6,787 nucleotides of DNA from Deltaproteobacteria bacterium (GCA_024277475.1 JAJRVC010000695.1:1-6787); one strand, 5' to 3'; positions 1-6,375 are shown, counted from the first letter of the stretch. Notes: generated by a model not told the origin, from the sequence alone. A program made the numbers and translations.

Positions 1-386
1 AAAGTTATCCTTTTCTGGAAGTAGTTAAATTAAGTTCACCATTTTTGTAATATATCCAACTCAATTACACTCCTATGCAATTGTAAATTGACATTCATAA
101 CATTTCCAATTAGGGTTACGCGACGTTTTTGTCTAAAATAATTGAGTGGTGGTTTCAAAATACACTGTGAGTGCGGTATAAGTCCGTAATCAACGAAAAA
201 GGCAACCTTTGCGTATTGGAAAAATTTCCTGCACTCCAATACTCGAGCATTTCAGTACTCCCGTCTCGCATTATTCCAGCCTTATTATTCGGTCAGATAG
301 CCCATCACCTTTAATCATCGCTGCTCGAAGGATATCGGCAAAGACGATTCCGGGAATACCCGGCCGGAAATTTTATCCGATACATA
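1..386. other. Intergenic region without a supported gene
   Basis: I see no convincing gene here. Two short open frames exist (36-239 minus, 209-391 plus), but neither product resembles a family I know, neither has a good ribosome binding site, and both run into low-complexity DNA. The first ~220 bases are clearly more AT-rich than the glt genes. Positions 348-353 (TTCCGG) and 364-369 (CCGGAA) form a small inverted repeat. An alternative tighter hairpin, CCGGG/CCCGG, spans 350-363 and is followed by a few T residues. It could be a weak terminator of something upstream, but the stem is short and I would not rely on it. An 8-bp-period array is listed separately at 228-283. Confidence 0.6.
228..283. 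repeat. Degenerate 8-bp-period array (about 7 units)
   Basis: Read on the plus strand in steps of eight from 228, most units resemble CCAGTACT or CCATTATT. The clearest are CCTGCACT (228), CCAATACT (236), TCAGTACT (252) and GCATTATT (268); the unit at 260 fits poorly. On the minus strand this reads as a degenerate AGTATTGG-type repeat. It is low-complexity intergenic DNA with no coding signal, similar in style to the arrays at 3252-3622 and 6348-6496 but with a different period and consensus. The pattern is degenerate, so chance contributes to part of the match. Confidence 0.5.
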
Positions 387-506
387 GTTGATGTGGCCGC
401 AAAAAGGCACAAAAAACACAAAAATAAAATTTTACACTTAATAATTTAAATAGGTTATAAGATCAAAATTCGATAATTTTGACTTTTTACGAGATTGTCA
501 CAGTTG
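387..506. repeat. 120-bp dispersed repeat, copy 1
   Basis: This 120-bp stretch recurs in the same orientation at 6045-6164. By hand alignment there are about 12 substitutions and no indel (about 90% identity). The first 29 bases and most of the last ~42 are identical, and nearly all differences fall in the middle. It contains a perfect 8-bp stem with a CGAT loop at 463-482 (TCAAAATT/AATTTTGA). CGCAAAAAGGCA (398-409) is also the near-complement (10 of 12) of TGACTTTTTACG (480-491). No open frame and no target-site duplication is visible. The copy ends 16 bp before the first glt start codon, so it must lie in the leader or promoter of that gene. It could be a non-autonomous element or a regulatory/RNA element; the sequence does not decide. 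Confidence 0.85.
432..461 (+). promoter_or_regulatory. Weak candidate sigma-70 promoter for the glt genes
   Basis: TTACAC at 432-437 and TATAAG at 456-461 are separated by 18 bp and give a plausible but weak -35/-10 pair upstream of the glutaminase gene, inside repeat copy 1. The equivalent -10 position in repeat copy 2 reads TATGAG, so the hexamer is not fully conserved. The DNA is AT-rich, so matches of this quality arise easily by chance. Confidence 0.22.
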
Positions 507-510
507 CTAA

Positions 511-516
511 AAGGAG
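511..516 (+). promoter_or_regulatory. Strong Shine-Dalgarno site for the glutaminase gene
   Basis: AAGGAG lies 6 nt upstream of the ATG at 523. It fixes that start, which also places a cysteine immediately after the initiator methionine as class II amidotransferases need. Confidence 0.85.
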
Positions 517-522
517 AAAAAT

Positions 523-1653
523 ATGTGCCGCCTGTTTGCCATAACCAGCAAAGAACCGTTGTCTCCCATGGTTGCTGTTGAGGCCCTAAATGTCATGCGG
601 GAAGGTCATGACTGTTCCGGAGTGGGTCTTTTCCTGCGGGATCTGGCCGGACCGTTTGAGGAAATGAAAAATGCGCCCATTTTGTCCGGAATTTTCTCGG
701 AAAAAGGATTAAGGCGTCTGGATTCCTTCATGATGGACCTCGGTTTTATGACCAAATATAAAATTACTATTAAAGTACCGAAAACACCACCGCCCGGGAT
801 TCCCAAACGGGATGTATACCTGATCAGGGCCTACGAATATCCGGAAGAATGGGATGATATAGGCGATCAGGAACGATTGCAGCGTCTGCTGCCCATCCGG
901 TTGCAGCTCCGGACCATGGGCGCGGAGAAACAGGACATGATTGTTTTTTCATTCTGGCCCGACGTGATCATGATCAAGGAGATCGGTGATCCCCTGCTGG
1001 TGACCAATTATTTGAAACTCGACCGCAAGGAGCTGAATGCACGGGTAATCATGGCCCAGGGTCGGCAGAATACCAACTACGGGATAACCCTGTACGCCTG
1101 CCATCCGTTTTTTATCCAGGGGTATTCCACCATGACTAACGGTGAAAACACCGCTTTTTTGCCCATCAAGGCCTACCTTGAGTCGCGTGGTTATCCCGGC
1201 TATATCGGATATGAATCCGACTCGGAAGTTTTCAGCCATATTCTGCATTATACCATGGTGCAGCTGGGCCTGAATCTGGAGACCTACAAACATGTCATCA
1301 CACCGCTGCAGCAGGACGATATTGTCAATCATCCGAATGCAGTATTTTTGAAAAATCTGAAGCAAACCTGCCGGCAGTTGATCATAGACGGACCCAACTG
1401 TGTTATCGGCTGCCTGCCGGATCACAGTCTGTTTATGGTGCAGGATCGCAAGAAGCTCCGACCCGGAGTTGTCGGCGGTAAATCCGGTATGTACGCATTT
1501 TCTTCGGAAATATGTGGTCTGGATGCCGCCATACCCCAACGAGATAAACACAAGGATTTTCAACCCATGCATCTGGATACGGCCATTGTCGGTCCGGACC
1601 GCCGAGAGGCCAGAATATGCAGCCAGAACGACCCATTAGCCCTTCAACTTTAA
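523..1653 (+). CDS. Class II glutamine amidotransferase subunit of split glutamate synthase
   Basis: The 376-residue protein matches the N-terminal glutaminase (Ntn-hydrolase) part of glutamate synthase, made here as a separate chain. It would hydrolyse glutamine to glutamate and deliver ammonia to the FMN subunit encoded next. Cys2, directly after Met1, is the expected nucleophile after methionine removal. Gly180-Arg181 in QGRQNTNYG corresponds to the family's Arg-x-Ser-Thr-Asn segment. Asn206-Gly207-Glu208 (MTNGEN) matches the oxyanion-hole NGE motif, although the histidine usual before it (HNGE) is threonine here. Asp233 in SDSEV fits the conserved acidic site. The length is close to an isolated glutaminase domain. 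The start is supported by AAGGAG 6 nt upstream. The last 37 bp overlap the next gene, pointing to one transcript and probable translational coupling. An amidotransferase for another pathway is possible, but the neighbours argue strongly for glutamate synthase. Cytoplasmic; no signal peptide or membrane segment seen. Confidence 0.88.
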   Translation: MCRLFAITSKEPLSPMVAVEALNVMREGHDCSGVGLFLRDLAGPFEEMKNAPILSGIFSEKGLRRLDSFMMDLGFMTKYKITIKVPKTPPPGIPKRDVYLIRAYEYPEEWDDIGDQERLQRLLPIRLQLRTMGAEKQDMIVFSFWPDVIMIKEIGDPLLVTNYLKLDRKELNARVIMAQGRQNTNYGITLYACHPFFIQGYSTMTNGENTAFLPIKAYLESRGYPGYIGYESDSEVFSHILHYTMVQLGLNLETYKHVITPLQQDDIVNHPNAVFLKNLKQTCRQLIIDGPNCVIGCLPDHSLFMVQDRKKLRPGVVGGKSGMYAFSSEICGLDAAIPQRDKHKDFQPMHLDTAIVGPDRREARICSQNDPLALQL

Positions 1654-3251
1654 GTGTTAAAGATTTGCCCTGGCAGATTCTGTGGGACAAAGAAAAATGT
1701 ACCCTGTGTGGGAAATGCACGGCCGTATGTCCCGTGAATGCCATTGAACCCGGGGTGTTTCGTATGCGAACGGTCAACCCTCCCATAGGATTTTCAGAAA
1801 CTCCCCCCAGTGTTTACAAGGCCTACTATGGGATTCGGCAAAAAACCGATCCGGCCTACAAGTGCGTCGGTTGTGCCATGTGTAATATGGTTTGTCCCAA
1901 TGATGCCATCATCCCCTGCCGAAGCGATGAAGCAGATAAATTAAAATTTCAGATCGATCGCGGCGGACAGCCCCGCAGGCGCGGTGGACGCCGCAATGCC
2001 CCCGGGGGTGTTTTGGACCGGATAAAATTTATCCGCATATCGATGCTGACCGACCCTGCACTGGATGCGGGCCGTCATGAATTCGAGTTGCGCACCCTTT
2101 TAGGGCGGGTACTGCCCCCGGAGGAAAACTTGAAATTCCTGCGGACCAACGGCTGGATACCTCCTGTCCGGGAGATATACCCGTTGATTATCGGCGGTAT
2201 GTCATTCGGCGCTTTATCTCCCAATATGTGGGAAGGACTTCAGATGGGAGTGGCGTATCTCAACGAGGAATTGAGCATGCCGGTACGTCTCAGTACCGGA
2301 GAAGGTGGCTGCCCGCCCAGATTACTACGTTCACGATTTTTAAAATATGTGATTCTACAGATTGCCAGTGGCTACTTCGGCTGGGATGAAATTATACATG
2401 CACTCCCGGAGATGAAAGAAGATCCGTGTGCCATCGAAATTAAGTACGGACAGGGAGCTAAACCCGGGGATGGCGGTCTACTCATGTGGTACAAGGTCAA
2501 CAGTCTGATCGCAGCCATCCGGGGAGTGCCTGCAGGTGTCAGTTTGCCCAGTCCGCCCACCCACCAGACCAAGTATTCCATTGAAGAAGCGGTGGCCAAG
2601 ATGACGCAATCCATGTACATGGCCTGGGGCTTTCGAGTGCCGGTATATCCAAAAATATCAGGTACTTCGACTGCGATGGCAGTTCTAAACAATCTCACGC
2701 GCAATCCCTATGCAGCCGGTCTTGCCATTGATGGCGAAGACGGTGGTACGGGCGCAGCTTATAATGTTTCCATGAATCACATGGGGCATCCCATTGCCAG
2801 TAATATTCGCGACGGTTATTTGAATCTCGTTAAACTGGGTATGCAAAACCAGATCCCGATTTTTGCAGGCGGGGGTATCGGCAAAAACGGCAACTTGGCG
2901 GCCAACGCCGCAGCACTCATCATGTTAGGTGCCAGCGGTGTCCAGGTCGGCAAATATATCATGCAGGCCGCGGCCGGATGCTTGGGGTCTGAATCGGATC
3001 GCTGCAATATCTGTAACATCGGGTTGTGTCCAAAAGGGATTACCTCTCAGGACCCCCGTTTGTACCGGCGGTTGAATGTCGAAGATGTGGCCCAGCGGGT
3101 GGTGGATGTCTTCTTGAGCTTTGACACCGAATTAAAGAAAATTGTGGCCCCTTTGGGGCGCTCTACCTCGCTGCCCATCGGTATGTCCGATGCTTTGGGA
3201 ATCGACGATTATGATGCGGCTGAAAGATTAAGCATAAAATATGTGGTGTGA
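1617..3251 (+). CDS. Glutamate synthase FMN/Fe-S synthase subunit with N-terminal ferredoxin domain
   Basis: The 544-residue protein is the central synthase part of glutamate synthase in the short, archaeal-style form. It should bind FMN and convert 2-oxoglutarate plus ammonia to glutamate. Residues 28-38 and 83-93 each show C-x2-C-x2-C-x3-C-P, giving a two-[4Fe-4S] ferredoxin module ahead of the catalytic barrel. The barrel shows GGMSFGALS (193-201), GQGAKPGDGG (278-287), DGEDGGTGAA (372-381) and GGGIGKNGN (418-426), the FMN and phosphate-binding loops. Cys463, Cys466 and Cys471 in CNICNIGLCPKGI are at the usual position of the [3Fe-4S] cluster of the large subunit. The segment at 286-320 departs from the usual GHLPG...SPxxHHDIYSIEDL pattern: it reads GGLLMWYKV and SPPTHQTKYSIEE. 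The ATG at 1617 has GAGAGG 7 nt upstream and lies within the preceding gene. The stop is followed at once by a repeat array. A divergent function within the glutamate synthase-like family cannot be excluded. Confidence 0.9.
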   Translation: MQPERPISPSTLSVKDLPWQILWDKEKCTLCGKCTAVCPVNAIEPGVFRMRTVNPPIGFSETPPSVYKAYYGIRQKTDPAYKCVGCAMCNMVCPNDAIIPCRSDEADKLKFQIDRGGQPRRRGGRRNAPGGVLDRIKFIRISMLTDPALDAGRHEFELRTLLGRVLPPEENLKFLRTNGWIPPVREIYPLIIGGMSFGALSPNMWEGLQMGVAYLNEELSMPVRLSTGEGGCPPRLLRSRFLKYVILQIASGYFGWDEIIHALPEMKEDPCAIEIKYGQGAKPGDGGLLMWYKVNSLIAAIRGVPAGVSLPSPPTHQTKYSIEEAVAKMTQSMYMAWGFRVPVYPKISGTSTAMAVLNNLTRNPYAAGLAIDGEDGGTGAAYNVSMNHMGHPIASNIRDGYLNLVKLGMQNQIPIFAGGGIGKNGNLAANAAALIMLGASGVQVGKYIMQAAAGCLGSESDRCNICNIGLCPKGITSQDPRLYRRLNVEDVAQRVVDVFLSFDTELKKIVAPLGRSTSLPIGMSDALGIDDYDAAERLSIKYVV

Positions 3252-3331
3252 GGCAGAGAACAGATGTCAGAAGGCAGAGGGCAGAGGTATTTGAATGGGA
3301 AATGTGGAATGCGGAGTACGGAATGAGGAAG
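3252..3331. repeat. Two adjoining 7-bp-period arrays directly after the FMN-subunit stop
   Basis: Starting at the base after the TGA stop, five consecutive heptads from 3252 to 3286 follow the consensus NNCAGAN, for example GGCAGAG at 3252, 3273 and 3280. After about ten bases a second block of five heptads (3297-3331) follows NNGGAAT, for example GTGGAAT at 3304 and ACGGAAT at 3318. The plus strand is very purine-rich. There is no coding signal. Positions 3332-3371 continue as purine-rich DNA without a clear period. Confidence 0.75.
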
Positions 3332-3371
3332 GATGTAAAGAGACGCTTGAAAGTTAGGAAGGTGAGGGGAT

Positions 3372-3480
3372 GAAAGCTGAAAGCTCAAGACTCAAAGCAA
3401 AAGAGGTTGGAGGCTGGTGCTTTGCGGTTTGAGGTTTGAGGCAGGAAGGATAGAAGATTAGAAGGATAGAAGATGAAAAG
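3372..3480. repeat. Purine-rich 7-bp-period arrays with changing consensus
   Basis: Three further heptad blocks run almost without a break. GAAAGCT occurs twice at 3372-3385 and decays into CAAGACT/CAAAGCA-type units to 3406. A TTTGAGG-like block covers 3407-3441, with exact units at 3428 and 3435. A 14-bp sequence (GAAGGATAGAAGAT) occurs twice, at 3445-3458 and 3461-3474, and is itself two related heptads. The strand is strongly purine-biased. Together with the blocks at 3252-3331 this fills most of the gap between the FMN subunit and the GXGXG-GltD fusion gene. Confidence 0.75.
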
Positions 3481-3532
3481 ATAAAACTATGGATTAAGGT
3501 TTAAAAGTGGAAAGACTGCTGCTCCCAACCAT

Positions 3533-3622
3533 CCAAACGAACCTAACAAACTTAACGATCGTAACCACCTTGACAGACTTTCAGCTTTGAGCTTAATTAA
3601 CGAACTTAACGATCCAAACAAA
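3533..3622. repeat. 9-bp-period array with an inverted heptad insert
   Basis: Five nonamers at 3533-3577 and three at 3596-3622 share a degenerate consensus near CNTAACNAA. Examples are CCAAACGAA (3533), CCTAACAAA (3542) and CTTAACGAT, which is exact at 3551 and 3605. A 12-bp exact repeat, AACTTAACGATC, occurs at 3549-3560 and 3603-3614. Between the nonamer blocks, CTTTCAGCTTT at 3578-3588 is the exact reverse complement of 3373-3383 in the upstream heptad array. The block ends about 20 bp before the next start codon and therefore lies in its leader. Confidence 0.7.
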
Positions 3623-3641
3623 CGCGATTTGGTGAAAACCA

Positions 3642-5990
3642 ATGTCTGAGCTAAGTTTGAGCAGTAATGCATCCTATTATGTGATTTCCGGCAGAATCAA
3701 CGGTGAACGGGTTGACTCGCGGATTTTAGAAGAACAAGTGCAGGCAGCGGTAGCGCAGGGACACCGCCGCTTGCAGATCAATGCCTACGGCCAGCACGGA
3801 ATCGGCGGTCGGCTCTGGCAGGCCGGCGCTGAAAAGGTGCATGTAAAAATATCCGGTCAGCCCGGGCAACGGGTCGGTTCCATGGGATTTCCCAACACCC
3901 TCATTGAAATTCTCGGACCGACCTCCGATGATGCAGGCTGGCTCAATGGCGGCGCCCGGATTGTCGTTCATGGCAATGCCGGCAATGGAACGGCCAACGC
4001 CATGGCCCAGGGTAAAATTTACGTTGCCGGTAATATCGGTGCCCGGGGCATGACCATGACCAAACACAACCCTCGTTTTGATCCCCCCGAGCTCTGGGTG
4101 TTGGGCTCAGCCGGGGACTATTTCGGTGAGTTTATGGCGGGTGGTATTGCCGTGATTTGCGGATATGAGGCCCAGATTCCCGATAATATTCTTGGTCACC
4201 GGCCGTTTGTGGGCATGGTCGGCGGGAAGGTGTTTTTTCATGGCCCCCACAGAGGCTATAGCCGGCGCGATGCCAGGCTGATCTCCATTAGGGATGAAGA
4301 GTGGGACTGGTTGAACGAAAATCTCCATATCTTTTTGGACCACATTGGCCGAATCGAGCTGGTTAAAATATTTTCAGATAGAAGTCAGTGGCAGCTGCTC
4401 GTTGCGCGGTCGCCTCAAGAAAAAATCCAGCGGCCGATGAAATCCATCCATTCGTTTTATACCGCGGTATGGGAAAAAGAGCTCGGCCGGGGGGGGTTGA
4501 TCGGGGATCTCACGCAGCTGGATCGCAGCCCCATACCATTGATTACAACAAGTCAGTTGCGGCGTTTTGTTCCGATCTGGGAAAATCGGAAATATGCTGC
4601 ACCGTGTGAGGCCACCTGCCCGACGGGAATTCCGGTGCAGCAGCGCTGGCAATTGGTTCGCGACGGTCGTATCGATGAAGCCGTCGATCTGGCCCTTGCC
4701 TATACGCCGTTTCCCGCATCCGTGTGCGGCTATCTGTGCCCCAATTTATGTATGCAGTCATGCACACGCCAATCCTTTGCCATGGCTCCTGTGGATGTTA
4801 CCCAGCTCGGCCGGGCGAGCATCAAAGCGAAATTGCCGGAGCTGCCGCCGGAATCGGATAAGAAAATTGCCATTATAGGCGGCGGACCTGCCGGGATATC
4901 TGTGGGATGGCAGCTGCGCCAAAAAGGGCACCAGGTTGTTATATATGAAATGGCTAAAGACATCGGTGGCAAATTCACCCGCGTTATTCCTGAAAGCCGT
5001 ATCCCGACTGAGGTGATTACAGCAGAACTCAATCGGGTCAAGAAGGTTTTAGCGCATGTACACCTTCAGCAGCCTTTCAAACCGGAAAACGTCAAACAGC
5101 TTCGAGAAGATTTTGACTTCGTGGTGATTGCAACGGGTGCCCAAAAGCCCAGGACATTACCGATACCGGGTAACGAACGGGCGGTGACAGCGCTGGATTT
5201 TCTTGAAGAGGCCAAAGAAAACAAGGTTAAAGTCGGCAGGCATGTCGTGGTCATCGGCGCCGGCAATGTCGGTTGCGATGCGGCCACAGAGGCACATCGA
5301 CTCGGTGCCGAAAATATCATACTGCTGGATGTACAGGAGCCGGCTTCTTTTGGCAAGGAAAGAGAAGCGGCAGAGACGATCGGTGCTAAATTCAAATGGC
5401 CGGTCTTTACCAAAGAGATTACCGGCAACGGAGTCACCTTGGTATCTGGTCAGGAAATCCGTGCCGACACAGTCATTATTTCCATTGGGGACCTGCCGGA
5501 TCTTGAATTCCTTCCGGATGACATCGAGACTGCTGATGGATTCGTTAAGGTCAATGACCATTTTTTAACCAGCGATCCTAAAATATTTGCCATTGGTGAT
5601 ATGGTGCGGCCCGGCCTTCTAACCGATGCCATCGGATCCGGTCGAATTGTTGCCCAGACGATCTGTGATATCCTGGAAAACAAGCCCCCACGGGTACAGA
5701 AACGCGAAATGATCAATCGTAACCGTATTACACTGGAATATTTTGATCCCAGAGTGACGGAATACTCGGATCTGGAACACTGCGGTTCCCAGTGCTCATC
5801 ATGCGGCGCTTGTCGGGACTGCGGAATCTGTGTGTCGGTTTGCCCGCAACACGCCATCAGCAGACAAGGCTTGGACGACGACGCATATGAATATGTGGTG
5901 GATGAAGACCTGTGTATCGGCTGCGGGTTTTGCGCGGGTGCCTGCCCGTGTGGGGTTTGGGACCTGGTGGAAAATACACCCATCGGTTAA
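3642..5990 (+). CDS. Fusion of glutamate synthase GXGXG domain, GltD-type NAD(P)H oxidoreductase and ferredoxin domain
   Basis: The 782-residue protein joins parts that are usually separate. Residues ~10-250 are the GXGXG beta-helix domain (GNAGNGTANAMAQGKIYVAG, 111-130; LGSAGDYFGEFMAGG, 154-168). Residues ~310-380 form the GltD-like N-terminal Fe-S domain with Cys322, Cys326, Cys362, Cys366, Cys370 and Cys374; the extra upstream CxxC pair of classical GltD/DPD is absent. FAD binding is shown by IIGGGPAG (411-418) with Glu436, and by IGD (651-653) near the end of that module. NAD(P)H binding is shown by VIGAGNVG (537-544), followed by Asp563 at the end of the next strand, which hints at NADH rather than NADPH. 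Residues 714-770 form a ferredoxin domain with two C-x2-C-x2-C-x3-C-P motifs (724-734, 758-768) plus extra cysteines 714, 718, 721 and 770. It should feed electrons to the FMN subunit. The ATG at 3642 has only a weak GGTG 7 nt upstream. A 390-bp repeat-filled gap separates it from its partner genes. Confidence 0.9.
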   Translation: MSELSLSSNASYYVISGRINGERVDSRILEEQVQAAVAQGHRRLQINAYGQHGIGGRLWQAGAEKVHVKISGQPGQRVGSMGFPNTLIEILGPTSDDAGWLNGGARIVVHGNAGNGTANAMAQGKIYVAGNIGARGMTMTKHNPRFDPPELWVLGSAGDYFGEFMAGGIAVICGYEAQIPDNILGHRPFVGMVGGKVFFHGPHRGYSRRDARLISIRDEEWDWLNENLHIFLDHIGRIELVKIFSDRSQWQLLVARSPQEKIQRPMKSIHSFYTAVWEKELGRGGLIGDLTQLDRSPIPLITTSQLRRFVPIWENRKYAAPCEATCPTGIPVQQRWQLVRDGRIDEAVDLALAYTPFPASVCGYLCPNLCMQSCTRQSFAMAPVDVTQLGRASIKAKLPELPPESDKKIAIIGGGPAGISVGWQLRQKGHQVVIYEMAKDIGGKFTRVIPESRIPTEVITAELNRVKKVLAHVHLQQPFKPENVKQLREDFDFVVIATGAQKPRTLPIPGNERAVTALDFLEEAKENKVKVGRHVVVIGAGNVGCDAATEAHRLGAENIILLDVQEPASFGKEREAAETIGAKFKWPVFTKEITGNGVTLVSGQEIRADTVIISIGDLPDLEFLPDDIETADGFVKVNDHFLTSDPKIFAIGDMVRPGLLTDAIGSGRIVAQTICDILENKPPRVQKREMINRNRITLEYFDPRVTEYSDLEHCGSQCSSCGACRDCGICVSVCPQHAISRQGLDDDAYEYVVDEDLCIGCGFCAGACPCGVWDLVENTPIG

Positions 5991-6044
5991 ACCCGGAATG
6001 GTGCGTGGGAAACATAAGGGGTTTTTGATTTAATTCCATTTAAA

Positions 6045-6164
6045 GTTGATGTGGCCGCAAAAAGGCACAAAAAGCTCAAAACTAAAATTTCGTACTTAAT
6101 AATTTCAATAAGTTATGAGGTTAAAATTCGATAATTTTGACTTTTTACGAGATTGTCAAAGTTG
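6045..6164. repeat. 120-bp dispersed repeat, copy 2
   Basis: Direct copy of 387-506, shifted by exactly 5658 bp, with about 12 substitutions and no indel. It begins 54 bp after the stop of the fusion gene. The conserved hairpin (6121-6140, TTAAAATT-CGAT-AATTTTGA) carries one C-to-T change that turns a C-G pair into a pair that would be U-G in RNA, so the fold survives. The sequence flanking the two copies is unrelated, apart from one or two bases at each edge, so the repeat boundaries are sharp. Confidence 0.85.
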
Positions 6165-6240
6165 ACAAGATAGGGTTCAAAGGTTGTGAGGTCCCGGTCA
6201 GATCCCATCCGGATCGTCCTCGTGAATTGGAATCTTATAG

Positions 6241-6261
6241 GAGACGAGGGACGAGAAAGAG
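6241..6261. repeat. Very short 7-bp-period array
   Basis: Three related heptads in a row: GAGACGA, GGGACGA and GAAAGAG. Too short to be certain on its own; it is reported because the same period dominates other gaps in this window. Confidence 0.35.
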
Positions 6262-6347
6262 AACGTAGGTGGTAGCTGCCGCCCTGTCTTGTCGCGCCGA
6301 AACACTAAGAAGGCGGAAGCCAAAGAGCTAAGGTGACTCATCCGATC

Positions 6348-6375
6348 TCTGTCATCTGTATTCTGTACTCTGAAA
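6348..6375. repeat. 7-bp-period array, TCTGTNN units
   Basis: Four consecutive heptads begin with TCTG: TCTGTCA (6348), TCTGTAT (6355), TCTGTAC (6362) and TCTGAAA (6369). On the minus strand this is an ACAGANN-type array, related in sequence to the NNCAGAN block at 3252-3286 but in the opposite orientation. Confidence 0.65.

Noticed and set aside
88..116. TTGACA at 88-93 as a promoter
   Set aside because: The hexamer at 17-bp spacing is TAGGGT, a poor -10, and no gene follows closely.
36..239. 67-residue open frame on the minus strand
   Set aside because: No recognisable family, AT-rich biased composition, no good ribosome site, and its start lies in the 8-bp-period array.
209..391. 60-residue open frame on the plus strand
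   Set aside because: It crosses the octad array and ends inside the 120-bp repeat; the translation shows no family features.
479..510. TTGACT at 479-484 as a -35 box just before the glutaminase gene
   Set aside because: No -10-like hexamer lies at a suitable distance before the ribosome binding site.
949..1572. 207-residue antisense open frame
   Set aside because: Shadow of the glutaminase gene, which has clear family motifs on the plus strand.
3252..3622. CRISPR-like array
   Set aside because: The units are 7-9 bp, degenerate and contiguous, without 25-40 bp identical repeats or unique spacers, and no cas gene is present.
5450..5983. 177-residue antisense open frame opposite the fusion gene
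   Set aside because: Low-quality translation, and fully explained as the complement of the conserved oxidoreductase and ferredoxin domains.
6162..6190. Perfect TTGACA at 6162-6167 as a -35 box for purF
   Set aside because: No acceptable -10 hexamer lies 16-18 bp downstream, and the site is over 370 bp from the purF start.
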